Assembly: GCA_900770335.1 (NCBI GenBank)
Contig: CAAGKD010000090.1
Coordinates: forward strand, 4,551 to 68,550
Source: an uncultured Sutterella sp.
GTDB taxonomy: Bacteria > Pseudomonadota > Gammaproteobacteria > Burkholderiales > Burkholderiaceae_F
Direction of reading: 5' to 3'
Length of the DNA stretch: 64,000 nucleotides
The notes beneath the pieces were generated by a model, which ran no database searches, was not told where the DNA came from, and was given only the letters and a program-made list of their open reading frames with translations. Of this stretch, positions 19,282-27,325 are shown in pieces. Position 1 is the stretch's first letter. Each line of letters opens with the position of its first letter. The translations under genes and the position numbers were made by a program.

Positions 19282-19305
19282 CTTCGGACGTTCCGGGAGG
19301 CGTCC

Positions 19306-20403
19306 TCAGCCGCGCGCGGCGCGCTCGGTCTGGATGAGGTTGAGCATCACTCCGCTCTCGCGCATGAACTGCCCGGCGTAGTCGCCGAAGTACGCGCGCG
19401 CAGCCATGAAGCGCCGGATGAACTCCTCGCGGTCGCGGCCTGCGATGACGAGGAGCTCCGGCCAGAGCCCCTCGACGTACTCGCGGATGAGCTCGGCGTT
19501 CCTCGGGCTCGCGAGGATGATGTCCGCGTAGAGGTGCGGATCCTGCGCGAAGAGGCGCCCGACCATCTCGAGCTCGAGCCGGTAGATGGGCGAGGAGAGC
19601 TCGAGGATCTTGCGGATGTCCGGATGAACCTTGGCGAGGAACACCCCGTAGGCGTAGGTCGTGAAGTGCCGAAGCGCCTGGATGATCGCCATCGCGCGGT
19701 CGTGCTCCTCGGGCGTGCACTCGCAGATCCGCGCGCCCCAGATGCGGATCTGCTCGATGAGGGGGGCCGCGGCCGCCGCGTCCCGCCCGGGCGTGTAGAC
19801 GAAGACCTGGCCGCCGAAGCCCGCGACGTCCGGACCGAACATGGGGTGCAGGCCCGCGACGGGCCCCGGATGGGCGTCCATCATCGCGCTCACCGGTCCG
19901 CTCTTGACGGAGGTGACGTCCGTCAAGAGCGCGTCCTTCGGAATGAGCCCCGAGAGGCGCGAGATCACCGCGCCCGTGACGTCGATCGGAACGGAGACGA
20001 TCACCGTGCCCGCGCCCTCGAGAATCTCGCCCGCGCGGTCCCAGTCGTCGCGCTCGAGGATCCGCACGGGCCAGCCCGAGCGCTCGAAGTGGCTTCTGAG
20101 CTGCCGGCCCATGCCGCCCGCGCCGCCCACGATGACGACGGGGCGGGGATTCTCGACCGAGCTCGGGAAGGGGCCCGCGCCGGCGCTTCTGCCCGCTTCG
20201 CGGGCGATGCGCGCGAGGACGTCGCTCAAGAGTCCCTTGGGCAGCTCCGCCCCCGCTTCATGCGGCCCCCTCGCCTCGCGCAGGGCGCCGCTCCCGAGCG
20301 CGCGGGCGAGCTCGAGGCGCCGCGCGATGAGCCGGGCGAGCTCCGCGTCGGTTTCGTTGAGTTTTTGCTTGAGCTCGGGCGTGAGGTCCGGCATCGAAGG
20401 CAT
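19306..20403 (-). CDS. tyrA: TyrA, prephenate dehydrogenase with chorismate-mutase-like N-terminus (T-protein)
   Basis: 365 residues. An AroQ-type helical segment (LNETDAELARLIARRLELA) comes first, then a Rossmann domain starting VVIVGGAGGMGRQL near residue 90, the catalytic-region motif GLHPMFGPD, and the C-terminal helical dimer domain. The layout is that of gammaproteobacterial TyrA, which makes 4-hydroxyphenylpyruvate for tyrosine. The mutase part looks weakened: the first active-site Arg of the usual LRxxID is Lys here (LKQKL), and the Lys after the second helix is not obvious. Mutase activity is therefore uncertain; dehydrogenase activity is likely. Confidence 0.9.
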   Translation of the reverse strand: MPSMPDLTPELKQKLNETDAELARLIARRLELARALGSGALREARGPHEAGAELPKGLLSDVLARIAREAGRSAGAGPFPSSVENPRPVVIVGGAGGMGRQLRSHFERSGWPVRILERDDWDRAGEILEGAGTVIVSVPIDVTGAVISRLSGLIPKDALLTDVTSVKSGPVSAMMDAHPGPVAGLHPMFGPDVAGFGGQVFVYTPGRDAAAAAPLIEQIRIWGARICECTPEEHDRAMAIIQALRHFTTYAYGVFLAKVHPDIRKILELSSPIYRLELEMVGRLFAQDPHLYADIILASPRNAELIREYVEGLWPELLVIAGRDREEFIRRFMAARAYFGDYAGQFMRESGVMLNLIQTERAARG

Positions 20404-20508
20404 CGGTTGGCTCCTCGTTGTGCTTTGTAGGTTCGGGCGGGAGCTCTGATTATGGCGTCCCTGCCGAACGCCCGCCTCGGGCGTTCACCCGGTCCGCGGG
20501 CGGCCCCC

Positions 20509-21462
20509 TCAGTAGTAGACCGGATGCCGCGCGCGCAACGCCTCGAGCGTGCGGCGCTCGCGGTCGGCGATCCAGTCGACGAAGACCCGAACGCGCTTCA
20601 ATTCGCACGCCTCCTCCCGGGCGAAGACGTAGCACTCGAGGGGGTCCCGGTGCCAGCCGGGCATGAGCTGCGTGATGAGGCCGCTCTCGAGCATCTGCGC
20701 GCAGTGGTAGAGCGGCATGTCCGGAACGATGCCGCCGCCCATCGCCACGGCGCGCTGCGCGGCAAGGAGGCTGTGCACAACCATCCTCTGCCGCCAGCGC
20801 AGCGCCTCCTCGCGCGCGCCGCACTTGAGCGTGCGCGTGGCGCTCCTCGTCGGGCCCGAGAGCAGGATCCCGGTGTGGTGCGCGAGGTCCGTCGGGCAGA
20901 CGGGCGTGCCGTTGCGCCTGAGGTAAAGGGGCGAGGCGCAGACAACGAACGGCATCACGCCGCAGTGCCGCGCGACGATGCCGGGCGGAATCCGCTTCGG
21001 GCTGTATCCGACGATCACGTCGATCGCCTCGCCCGCGGGCGTGGTGAAGCCGTCGGGCACCTGGTTCGAGAGCTCGTAGAGCTCGAGCTGGATCTGCGGG
21101 TAGATCGTCTGGAACTCCACTAGGCCGGGAATGATCTCGTAGGGCGCGATGCCCGCGTGCGTGGCGACGCGGATGACGCCGGCCAGGCGGTCCCGGTCCC
21201 CCTTGAGGTCCGCGAGCATCTTCTCCTGCGCGCCGAGGATGGGCGAGACCTGCGCGTAGGCGCGCCGGCCGAGCTCGGTGAGCGCCGCCGGCCGCGTGGT
21301 CCTCGAGAAGAGCGGCGCGCCCAGGCCGCTCTCTAGCGACTTGAGCGTCCGGCTCACGGTGCTCGGCTCGACGCCGAGCTTGTCGCAGGCGGCGTTGATG
21401 CCGCCCGAGGCGACGATCTCGCAGAAGACGCGCCAGGCGTCGAGGTCATTGAGTCGGCTCAT
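20509..21462 (-). CDS. LysR-type transcriptional regulator (divergent from dcuC-like gene)
   Basis: 317 residues, same length as the first LysR protein and of similar build. HTH in residues 1-65 (LDAWRVFCEIVASGGINAACDKLGVEPSTVSRTLKSLE), then effector domain from about 93 (LAGVIRVATHAGIAPYE). It faces the dcuC-like gene across 285 bases containing two matched palindromes, so it very probably controls the dcuC-amidohydrolase-porin-lyase-MFS set. The effector is unknown. Confidence 0.88.
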   Translation of the reverse strand: MSRLNDLDAWRVFCEIVASGGINAACDKLGVEPSTVSRTLKSLESGLGAPLFSRTTRPAALTELGRRAYAQVSPILGAQEKMLADLKGDRDRLAGVIRVATHAGIAPYEIIPGLVEFQTIYPQIQLELYELSNQVPDGFTTPAGEAIDVIVGYSPKRIPPGIVARHCGVMPFVVCASPLYLRRNGTPVCPTDLAHHTGILLSGPTRSATRTLKCGAREEALRWRQRMVVHSLLAAQRAVAMGGGIVPDMPLYHCAQMLESGLITQLMPGWHRDPLECYVFAREEACELKRVRVFVDWIADRERRTLEALRARHPVYY

Positions 21463-21509
21463 CTAGGGTTCTCCCGGATCCGGCAGAAGGCGGGACTTAC
21501 CCTCTGTCG

Positions 21510-21524
21510 TTGCGCAACGCGCAA
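21510..21524. promoter_or_regulatory. Palindromic operator, copy 1 (TTGCG-n5-CGCAA)
   Basis: TTGCGC-AAC-GCGCAA, a perfect inverted repeat 48 bp upstream of the LysR start. It shares the TTGCG-n5-CGCAA core with copy 2 and probably is the LysR autoregulatory site. Confidence 0.6.
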
Positions 21525-21606
21525 TCTATTGTTCCTCCATGTTGCGTCCGCATGCCCTGCGCCGCAAGGCCCCATCAGGTAAACCCTGATGATCGCGCCC
21601 ATCTAA

Positions 21607-21623
21607 TTGCGTGGAACGCAATC
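21607..21623. promoter_or_regulatory. Palindromic operator, copy 2 (ATTGCGT-n3-ACGCAAT)
   Basis: ATTGCGT-GGA-ACGCAAT, a perfect 17-bp inverted repeat with the LysR T-n11-A form. It is 98 bp from copy 1, with the same core. A different palindrome, TGCATT-CA-AATGCA at 21641-21654, follows and may belong to the promoter of the dcuC-like gene. Confidence 0.6.
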
Positions 21624-21747
21624 TTTTCATGCCGATCGTTGCATTCAAATGCACCTTGCGCCCTTTGAAAATAGCGGCCGACCCGAAAGGGCGACTTGCG
21701 GCGGGACCTCGCCCGCCCGGCCCTCGAATAAAATGGAGAAGCTGGAA

Positions 21748-23022
21748 ATGACCTGGCAGATCTGGTTTGCCGTCGCCGTCATCATTCTGACGGTCTGGGC
21801 GCTCGTGAAGCGCTATGAAACGAGGCTCGTCCTCATCCTCGCGGGCCTTGCGCTCTGCATCGCCGCCGGCGAGCCCATGAAGGCCTTCCAGGCCTTCATC
21901 AAGGGCATGACGAACGTCACGCTCGTTCCCGCGATCTGCGCGGCGATGGGCTTTGCGGCCGCGGTCTCGGCTGCGAAGTGCGACCAGCACCTCGTCGCGC
22001 TGATGTCCGCGCCCCTCAAGAAGCTCGGCGGCCTGCTGATCCCGGCGACGACCCTCATCACGTTCGGCATCAACATTGCCATCATGTCCGCCGCGGGCAC
22101 TGCCGCCACGGCGGGCGCCACGTTCATTCCGCTTCTGCTTCGCGCGGGCATCCGCCCGGCTGCGGCCGCCGCGGCCGTGGGCGGCGGAACGATGGCCGGC
22201 CTCCTTCTCAACCCGGGCTGCGCGCACGACATCTACGTCGCCGGCATGGCGAAGATGGACCTCATGGCCTTCATCGGCTGGGCGCTGCCCTTCGTCGTCG
22301 GCCTCGTCGTTCTCGCCACGCTCGTCAACTCCGCGCTCGCCCTCGCGCACTTCAAGGACCACAAGGCCTCGGCCGAGGAGATCGCCTCCGTCACGGGCGA
22401 CGCGAAGCCCGCCGAGATCAAGGTGAGCATCCTCAAGGCCTTAGCACCCCTCGTTCCGCTCGTCATCCTCGTCATCGCCGCGGTCTGGTTCCCGAAGGCC
22501 GGCGTCGACGTCGTCTTCGCCATGCTCGCGGGCATCGCCTACATCGCGCTCGTGACGCTCATGAATCCCGGCGAGCTCTCCAAGGCCTTCTTCAAGGGCA
22601 TGGGCGCGGGCTACGCGCAGGTGATCGGCCTCATCGTCGCCGCGGGCGTCTTCTCCGCGGGCCTGCAGGCCTCGGGCGCCGTCGCCGCCTTCATCGACGC
22701 GCTCAAGCACACCAACGACCTCGCACGCTGGGGCGCCTCGATCGGCCCGTTCCTCATGGCCCTCGGCACGGGCTCGGGCGAGGCTGCGATCTGGGCCTTC
22801 AATCAGGCGGTCACCCCGTCGGCCGCGAGCTTCGGCATGGAGCCGCACTCCCTGGGGCTTCTCGCGATCCTCGCCGGCCAGTTCGGCCGAACGGCGAGCC
22901 CCCTCGCGGGCGCGATCATCATCGTCGCCGGCATGGCCTCGGCCGACCCGATGGCCGTCGCGAAGCGCCTCATCCCGGGCATGACCGTCGCGCTCATCGT
23001 CTCCGCGCTCATTCTCGTCTGA
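21748..23022 (+). CDS. DcuC-family C4-dicarboxylate transporter-like protein
   Basis: 424-residue, about 11-12-helix inner-membrane carrier. It resembles the DcuC (anaerobic C4-dicarboxylate) family in length, repeated hairpin-like hydrophobic blocks and the C-terminal LGTGSGEAAIWAFNQAV and FGRTASPLAGAIIIVAG motifs. DcuC family members exchange fumarate, aspartate and succinate; here the substrate may instead be an N-substituted dicarboxylate fed to the next enzymes. The start at 21748 has a GGAG site 7 bases upstream; an upstream in-frame ATG at 21733 has none. First gene of the plus-strand cluster. Confidence 0.8.
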   Translation: MTWQIWFAVAVIILTVWALVKRYETRLVLILAGLALCIAAGEPMKAFQAFIKGMTNVTLVPAICAAMGFAAAVSAAKCDQHLVALMSAPLKKLGGLLIPATTLITFGINIAIMSAAGTAATAGATFIPLLLRAGIRPAAAAAAVGGGTMAGLLLNPGCAHDIYVAGMAKMDLMAFIGWALPFVVGLVVLATLVNSALALAHFKDHKASAEEIASVTGDAKPAEIKVSILKALAPLVPLVILVIAAVWFPKAGVDVVFAMLAGIAYIALVTLMNPGELSKAFFKGMGAGYAQVIGLIVAAGVFSAGLQASGAVAAFIDALKHTNDLARWGASIGPFLMALGTGSGEAAIWAFNQAVTPSAASFGMEPHSLGLLAILAGQFGRTASPLAGAIIIVAGMASADPMAVAKRLIPGMTVALIVSALILV

Positions 23023-23046
23023 CCCGCAGCCAAGGAGAGCCGCATC

Positions 23047-24465
23047 ATGCATGACCTCATCATCACCGGCGCCACCGTCGTCGACCCCCTCACGGGCTTC
23101 ATGGGCGAAGCCGACGTCGCCGTCGAGGCGGGCGTCATCACGGAGGTCGCGCCCGGCCTCTCGGCCGAGCCCGCCCGAAAAGCGCTCGACGCCTCCGGCC
23201 TCATCCTTCAGCCCGGCATCATCGACACCCATCTGCACCTCGCGCCCTCGCCCCTCGGGCAGCGCATGGCCGTCAAGGCGGGCGTCACCACGGCGATCGA
23301 GATGGCCGGCCCCGTCGAGAAGGTCCTCGACGACATGGCCTCGGCCGGATGCGGCCTCTCCGTGGCGGTTCTCAACGCGATCCTCCCGGGGCGCAGCGTC
23401 CCGGACGCGAATCCGTCCAAGGCCGACGTCGACCGCTTCATCGACGCGTCGCTTGCCGCGGGCGCCTTCGGCGTCAAGCTCCTCGGCGGGCACTATCCGC
23501 TCACGCCCGAAGCCTCCGGGCGCCTCGTCGGCCGGGCGGCCGAGCGGGGCGTGTACATGGCCTGGCATGCGGGCTCGACCGCCGCGGGCTCGAACCTGCG
23601 CGGCCTCGAGGAGGCCGTGGCGATCGCCGACGGGCGCCCCTTCCACCTCGCGCACCTCAACGCCTACTGCCGCGGCGGCGTGCTCGCGGCCGCGCTCGAG
23701 TGCGCCCGCGCCGCGGAGCTCCTCGAGGCGCACCCGGAGATCATCACCGAGAGCTACCTATCGGCGCGAAACGGCTGCCCCCTCGCCTTTAACGGCGACG
23801 CGCCGCGCTCGGCGATCGTGCGCATGAACCTCGCCCGCCTCGGGCTCCCCGAAACACGGGCGGGCGTGAGGAGCGCCGTCTCCGCGGGGATCCTCTCGAT
23901 CATCCGCGAGGAGAAGGGCGTCCTCGCGCTCAAGACGCGCGCCGAGGGCCTCGCAGCCCTCGACGAGGCCGAGGCCGCCGGCAGAGCCCCCGACGAGTCC
24001 TTCGACGGCGTCAACCCGGCCGTCTCACGAGTCTTCTTCGCGACGCAGAGGCGCGCTGACGGGACCTTCCTCATCGACGGCATCAGCACGGACGGCGGCG
24101 CCATCCCGCGCAACGTCATCGTCGAGTACGGAGAGTCGCTCGTGCGCACGTCCTGCCTCACGCCCGTCGAGTTCGCCGCGAAGACTTCGCTGCTGCCCGC
24201 GCGCATGCTCGGGCTCGAGACGAAGGGCTTCATCGCGCCGGGCGCGGACGCGGACCTCTCGCTCATCGACCCCGTCGCCCAGAAGGCCGTCCACGCCTTC
24301 TCCTCGGGCCGCCCGATTCTCTTCGCGGGCGAGCTCGTCGGCTCGGGCGGGACGGTCCTGTGCACCGCAAAGGGCGAGGAGGCGGCGCTCCGGCGCGGCC
24401 TCTCAGCCCGCGTCCTCGCCGGAGGCGTCCCGAAGCTCGAGCGCAGGTTCGCCCGCCTGCGCTGA
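23047..24465 (+). CDS. Amidohydrolase-superfamily enzyme (dihydroorotase/IadA/aminoacylase-like)
   Basis: 472-residue cytoplasmic metal hydrolase. The subtype I binuclear set is visible in order: DTHLHLAP (HxH), FGVKLLGGHYP (Lys, probably carboxylated), AWHAGS (His), HLAHLNAY (His) and GISTDGGA (Asp). The beta-sandwich ends carry the usual IITGATVVDP start and GADADLSLID near the end. It will cleave a C-N bond in a cyclic or linear amide; exact substrate not deducible. AAGGAG ribosome site, 24 bases after the dcuC-like gene, so cotranscribed. Relatives include isoaspartyl dipeptidase, hydantoinase and N-acyl-D-amino-acid deacylase. Confidence 0.8.
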   Translation: MHDLIITGATVVDPLTGFMGEADVAVEAGVITEVAPGLSAEPARKALDASGLILQPGIIDTHLHLAPSPLGQRMAVKAGVTTAIEMAGPVEKVLDDMASAGCGLSVAVLNAILPGRSVPDANPSKADVDRFIDASLAAGAFGVKLLGGHYPLTPEASGRLVGRAAERGVYMAWHAGSTAAGSNLRGLEEAVAIADGRPFHLAHLNAYCRGGVLAAALECARAAELLEAHPEIITESYLSARNGCPLAFNGDAPRSAIVRMNLARLGLPETRAGVRSAVSAGILSIIREEKGVLALKTRAEGLAALDEAEAAGRAPDESFDGVNPAVSRVFFATQRRADGTFLIDGISTDGGAIPRNVIVEYGESLVRTSCLTPVEFAAKTSLLPARMLGLETKGFIAPGADADLSLIDPVAQKAVHAFSSGRPILFAGELVGSGGTVLCTAKGEEAALRRGLSARVLAGGVPKLERRFARLR

Positions 24466-24517
24466 CCCCCTCCCCCCCCCCTATTCCCCTCACCCCAAAA
24501 CAAGGATGGAGAACATC

Positions 24518-25699
24518 ATGCAGAAATTCCTCTCCCGCTCCGCCGTCGCGTCCGCGCTCCTTCTCGCCTTCGGCGCCCAGGCCGCCGACGTGCAGCTCTT
24601 CGGCTTCTTCGACCAGGGCGTCGCATACGTCCACGAGGAGCTCAACCGCGGCATGGCCTCGCCCGCCGGGCAGTCCGCCGCGAACGTGCTCGACGCGAAC
24701 GGCCTCGTCGCCGACGAGGCGACCCGCTCGAACGTCGCCCTCGGCACGGGCAACGTGAGCACCTGGGGCCTCAAGGGGTCGGAGAAGCTCACCGACGACC
24801 TCACAGTCGCCTTCCACCTCGAGAGCGGATTCCTTCCTGACGACGGCACGCTCTACGGCGCGGGCTCGCCCCTCTGGGAGCGCGAGTCCTCGCTCGCCCT
24901 GAAGTCCGCGCGCTTCGGCGAGCTCAAGTTCGGCCGCATGCCCGCCCTCACGACGGGCTCGGGCACGACCGGCATCTTCAACAGCCGCGTCAATCCCTTC
25001 GGCGCGGGCTGGGGCAACATGACGGGCGGCTGGAAGTTCGCCGGCGTGCTCGCCCAGGCGCGCTGGAACAACATGGTCAACTACATCTCGCCCTCCGTGA
25101 ACGGCTTCAAGGTGCACCTGCAGCACTCGTTCGGCAACAAGAACGACGCCACCGAAGGCACCTCCGACGCCGACCGCTGGACCGCCGCGGGCTTCACGTG
25201 GCAGGGCGAGCGCTTCTTCCTCGCCGCCGCCGCGGACTGGCTCAAGGCGGGCTCGAACAACGCCCGCACCGACAAGGACGCCTGGAAGGCGATCGTCGGC
25301 GGCAACGTGGCGCTCCCCGCCTTCAAGCTCTACGGCACCGTGCAGTACATGAAGAACATCCAGTACATCGGCGGCTACTCGACCAAGGAGTTCGCGCCCC
25401 TCGCGCGCTATGGGCAGAAGAGCGAGGGCTTCGAGGCCTGGGCCTTCGCCACGGGTGTTGACGTTCCGGTCGCAGGGGGCACCCTCAAGGCCTCCGTCGG
25501 CTATGCCTTCGGCGAGAACCAGAACACCGACTCGAACAATGAGTTCACGCGCTGGAACGCCGGCCTCGGGTACGTCCACCCCCTCTCCAAGCGCACCTCC
25601 GTCTACGGCATCACGGGCTTCTTCACCCAGGACGCCGACTGGCAGAAGGACGACATCACCGCGCACGAGGTCATCCTCGGCCTGATGCACCGCTGGTGA
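24518..25699 (+). CDS. Gram-negative trimeric porin
   Basis: 393-residue outer-membrane porin of the betaproteobacterial general type. Signal peptide MQKFLSRSAVASALLLAFGAQA ends at AQA, then the barrel starts DVQLFGFFDQGVAY. Many alternating aromatic strands (GSEKLTDDLTVAFHLESGF, GELKFGR) follow, and the chain ends LMHRW, an aromatic C-terminus as BamA requires. The start at 24518 has GGAG 6 bases upstream; an ATG four codons earlier lacks one. A C-rich tract (24466-24490) precedes it. Embedded in the catabolic set, it probably admits the substrate. Confidence 0.88.
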   Translation: MQKFLSRSAVASALLLAFGAQAADVQLFGFFDQGVAYVHEELNRGMASPAGQSAANVLDANGLVADEATRSNVALGTGNVSTWGLKGSEKLTDDLTVAFHLESGFLPDDGTLYGAGSPLWERESSLALKSARFGELKFGRMPALTTGSGTTGIFNSRVNPFGAGWGNMTGGWKFAGVLAQARWNNMVNYISPSVNGFKVHLQHSFGNKNDATEGTSDADRWTAAGFTWQGERFFLAAAADWLKAGSNNARTDKDAWKAIVGGNVALPAFKLYGTVQYMKNIQYIGGYSTKEFAPLARYGQKSEGFEAWAFATGVDVPVAGGTLKASVGYAFGENQNTDSNNEFTRWNAGLGYVHPLSKRTSVYGITGFFTQDADWQKDDITAHEVILGLMHRW

Positions 25700-25720
25700 T
25701 CCCTTCGATCCGGCCTTTGC

Positions 25721-25748
25721 GCCCGGCTCCCGCGCGCGGGGGCCGGGC
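25721..25748 (+). terminator. GC-rich hairpin between porin and lyase genes
   Basis: Stem GCCCGGCnCCCGCG / GCGGGnGCCGGGC with no T tract. It may partly terminate or protect the porin mRNA, setting porin expression above that of the downstream genes. Confidence 0.45.
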
Positions 25749-25801
25749 GACACCGAAAAACGACACGAGAAGAACAGCAAGAGAACAGAGGCAAAACGCA
25801 A

Positions 25802-27286
25802 ATGCTTGGCATGCACATGGGAAAGGTCCCGACCGCCGCGGGCAAAGACAACGTCGTCGAGCACGACACGCAGTACTGGCTGGAGCGCATCAACCGCGCG
25901 TCGGCGATCGCGAACTCCGAGTCCGGACTTCTTGACCGCGCGCTCGCGCGCCGCATCCTCGATGCGACCGACCGGGTCGCGCGCGAGCGCGACGAGGCCG
26001 GCGCCCCACGCGACGAGCTCTACATCACATACGAGCCCAAGGTCCTCACGGCCGCCGGCATGAAGGCGAGCGTCCTTCACGTGGGCCGCTCGAGCCAGGA
26101 CATCCTCGCCACGGCCAACGCCGCGATGAACCTCGAGCACCTGCTCTGGGTCGCCGACGCCGTGCGCGAACTTGTGGCGGCGCTCCTTGAAGCCGCCGAC
26201 CGCGAGCGCGACGCGATCGTGCCGGCCTACACGAACGGCGTGCAGGCCCAGCCCACCCTCTGGAGCCACACGCTGCTCGGCGAAGCGGCGGTCTTCGGGC
26301 GCGACGCCGAACGGATCCTCGAGTGCCGCTCGCGCTTCAACCGCTCGCCCATGGGCTCGTGCGTCCTCAACGGCACCAACTGGCCCCTTCCGAGCGCCCG
26401 CATGGCCGAGCTTCTCGGGTTCCCCTCGGTCGCGGAGAACGCTTTTGACGCGGGCCAGTGCTCGGGCAACGACCTGCCGCTTGAGGCGAGCCAGATCGTC
26501 ACGTCGCTCATGATCCACGTGACGGCCTTCCTCGCCGACTTCATGCTGCAGTACTCCGACCCCCGCCCCTGGATCCTCATCGAGAGCGCGAACGGCGTCT
26601 ACCGCTCGAGCGCGATGCCCCAGAAGCGCAACCCGGGACTCGTCAACGACTGCCGGCGCGACGCGGGCATCGTGATGGGCGAGGCGCAGGGCGTGACGAT
26701 GCGCCTCGCGAACCTCCCGCTCGGCATGCCCGACGTCCGCGACGCGCGCTCGATGCGCGCGCTTCTCACGGACGCGGCGGTGGTGCTGCGCACGCTCGCC
26801 GGGATCGTGCGCTCGCTGCGTGTCAACCATGAGCGCGCCCTTGAGGAAGTCAACGCCGACTGGACGTGCACGCAGGAGATCGCCGACGAGCTCGTCCGCT
26901 CCGGCGGCCTCGACTTCCGCCGCGGCCACCGTTTCGCGAGCGCCTTCGTCACCTGGGCCCGCGCGCAGGGCGCGACGCCCGTCACCGTGAAGCTCGCCGA
27001 CTTCGAGGCCGCGTGGGAGGAGTTCCGCAAGGCCCCCGAGAACGCGGACCTTCCCGAACGCTTCCCCTTCTCGGCCGAGGAGCTCGCCCGCGCGATCGAC
27101 CCGCGCGAAATCCTCGCGCATCGCGCGACGCCCGGAAGCGCGAGCCCCGCGGAGGTCGCGCGCGGCCTCGAGCTCGCACGCGGCCGGCTCGCCGCGCTCG
27201 GGAACGCCCTCGCGGCCGCCCGGGACGAATTCGACGCGGGCGAAAGGCGCCTCGCGGAGGCGCTCGCATCCATCCGCGCCGCCTGA
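25802..27286 (+). CDS. Argininosuccinate-lyase-like member of the fumarase/aspartase superfamily
   Basis: 494 residues. The superfamily pattern is clear: HVGRSSQDILATANAAM (substrate loop), AYTNGVQAQPTLWSH (second conserved region) and SSAMPQKRNPG (the GSSxMPxKxN signature with catalytic Ser). These enzymes release fumarate from an N- or C-linked succinyl compound. The normal GYTHLQRAQP has Asn where ArgH has the active-site His, so it is probably not true argininosuccinate lyase. A C-terminal helical extension (about 395-494) is longer than in ArgH. AGAGG lies 10 bases before the ATG. Position beside a DcuC-like carrier suits fumarate chemistry. Confidence 0.8.
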   Translation: MLGMHMGKVPTAAGKDNVVEHDTQYWLERINRASAIANSESGLLDRALARRILDATDRVARERDEAGAPRDELYITYEPKVLTAAGMKASVLHVGRSSQDILATANAAMNLEHLLWVADAVRELVAALLEAADRERDAIVPAYTNGVQAQPTLWSHTLLGEAAVFGRDAERILECRSRFNRSPMGSCVLNGTNWPLPSARMAELLGFPSVAENAFDAGQCSGNDLPLEASQIVTSLMIHVTAFLADFMLQYSDPRPWILIESANGVYRSSAMPQKRNPGLVNDCRRDAGIVMGEAQGVTMRLANLPLGMPDVRDARSMRALLTDAAVVLRTLAGIVRSLRVNHERALEEVNADWTCTQEIADELVRSGGLDFRRGHRFASAFVTWARAQGATPVTVKLADFEAAWEEFRKAPENADLPERFPFSAEELARAIDPREILAHRATPGSASPAEVARGLELARGRLAALGNALAAARDEFDAGERRLAEALASIRAA

Positions 27287-27325
27287 CGGCCTCATCACAA
27301 CGACGAAACCCAAGGAAATCCGCAC

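Noticed and set aside
24466..24490. C-rich tract before the porin gene as a phase-variable switch
   Set aside because: It is interrupted by T and lies between genes at no special promoter spacing that I can define; variation between strains would be needed to argue for it.
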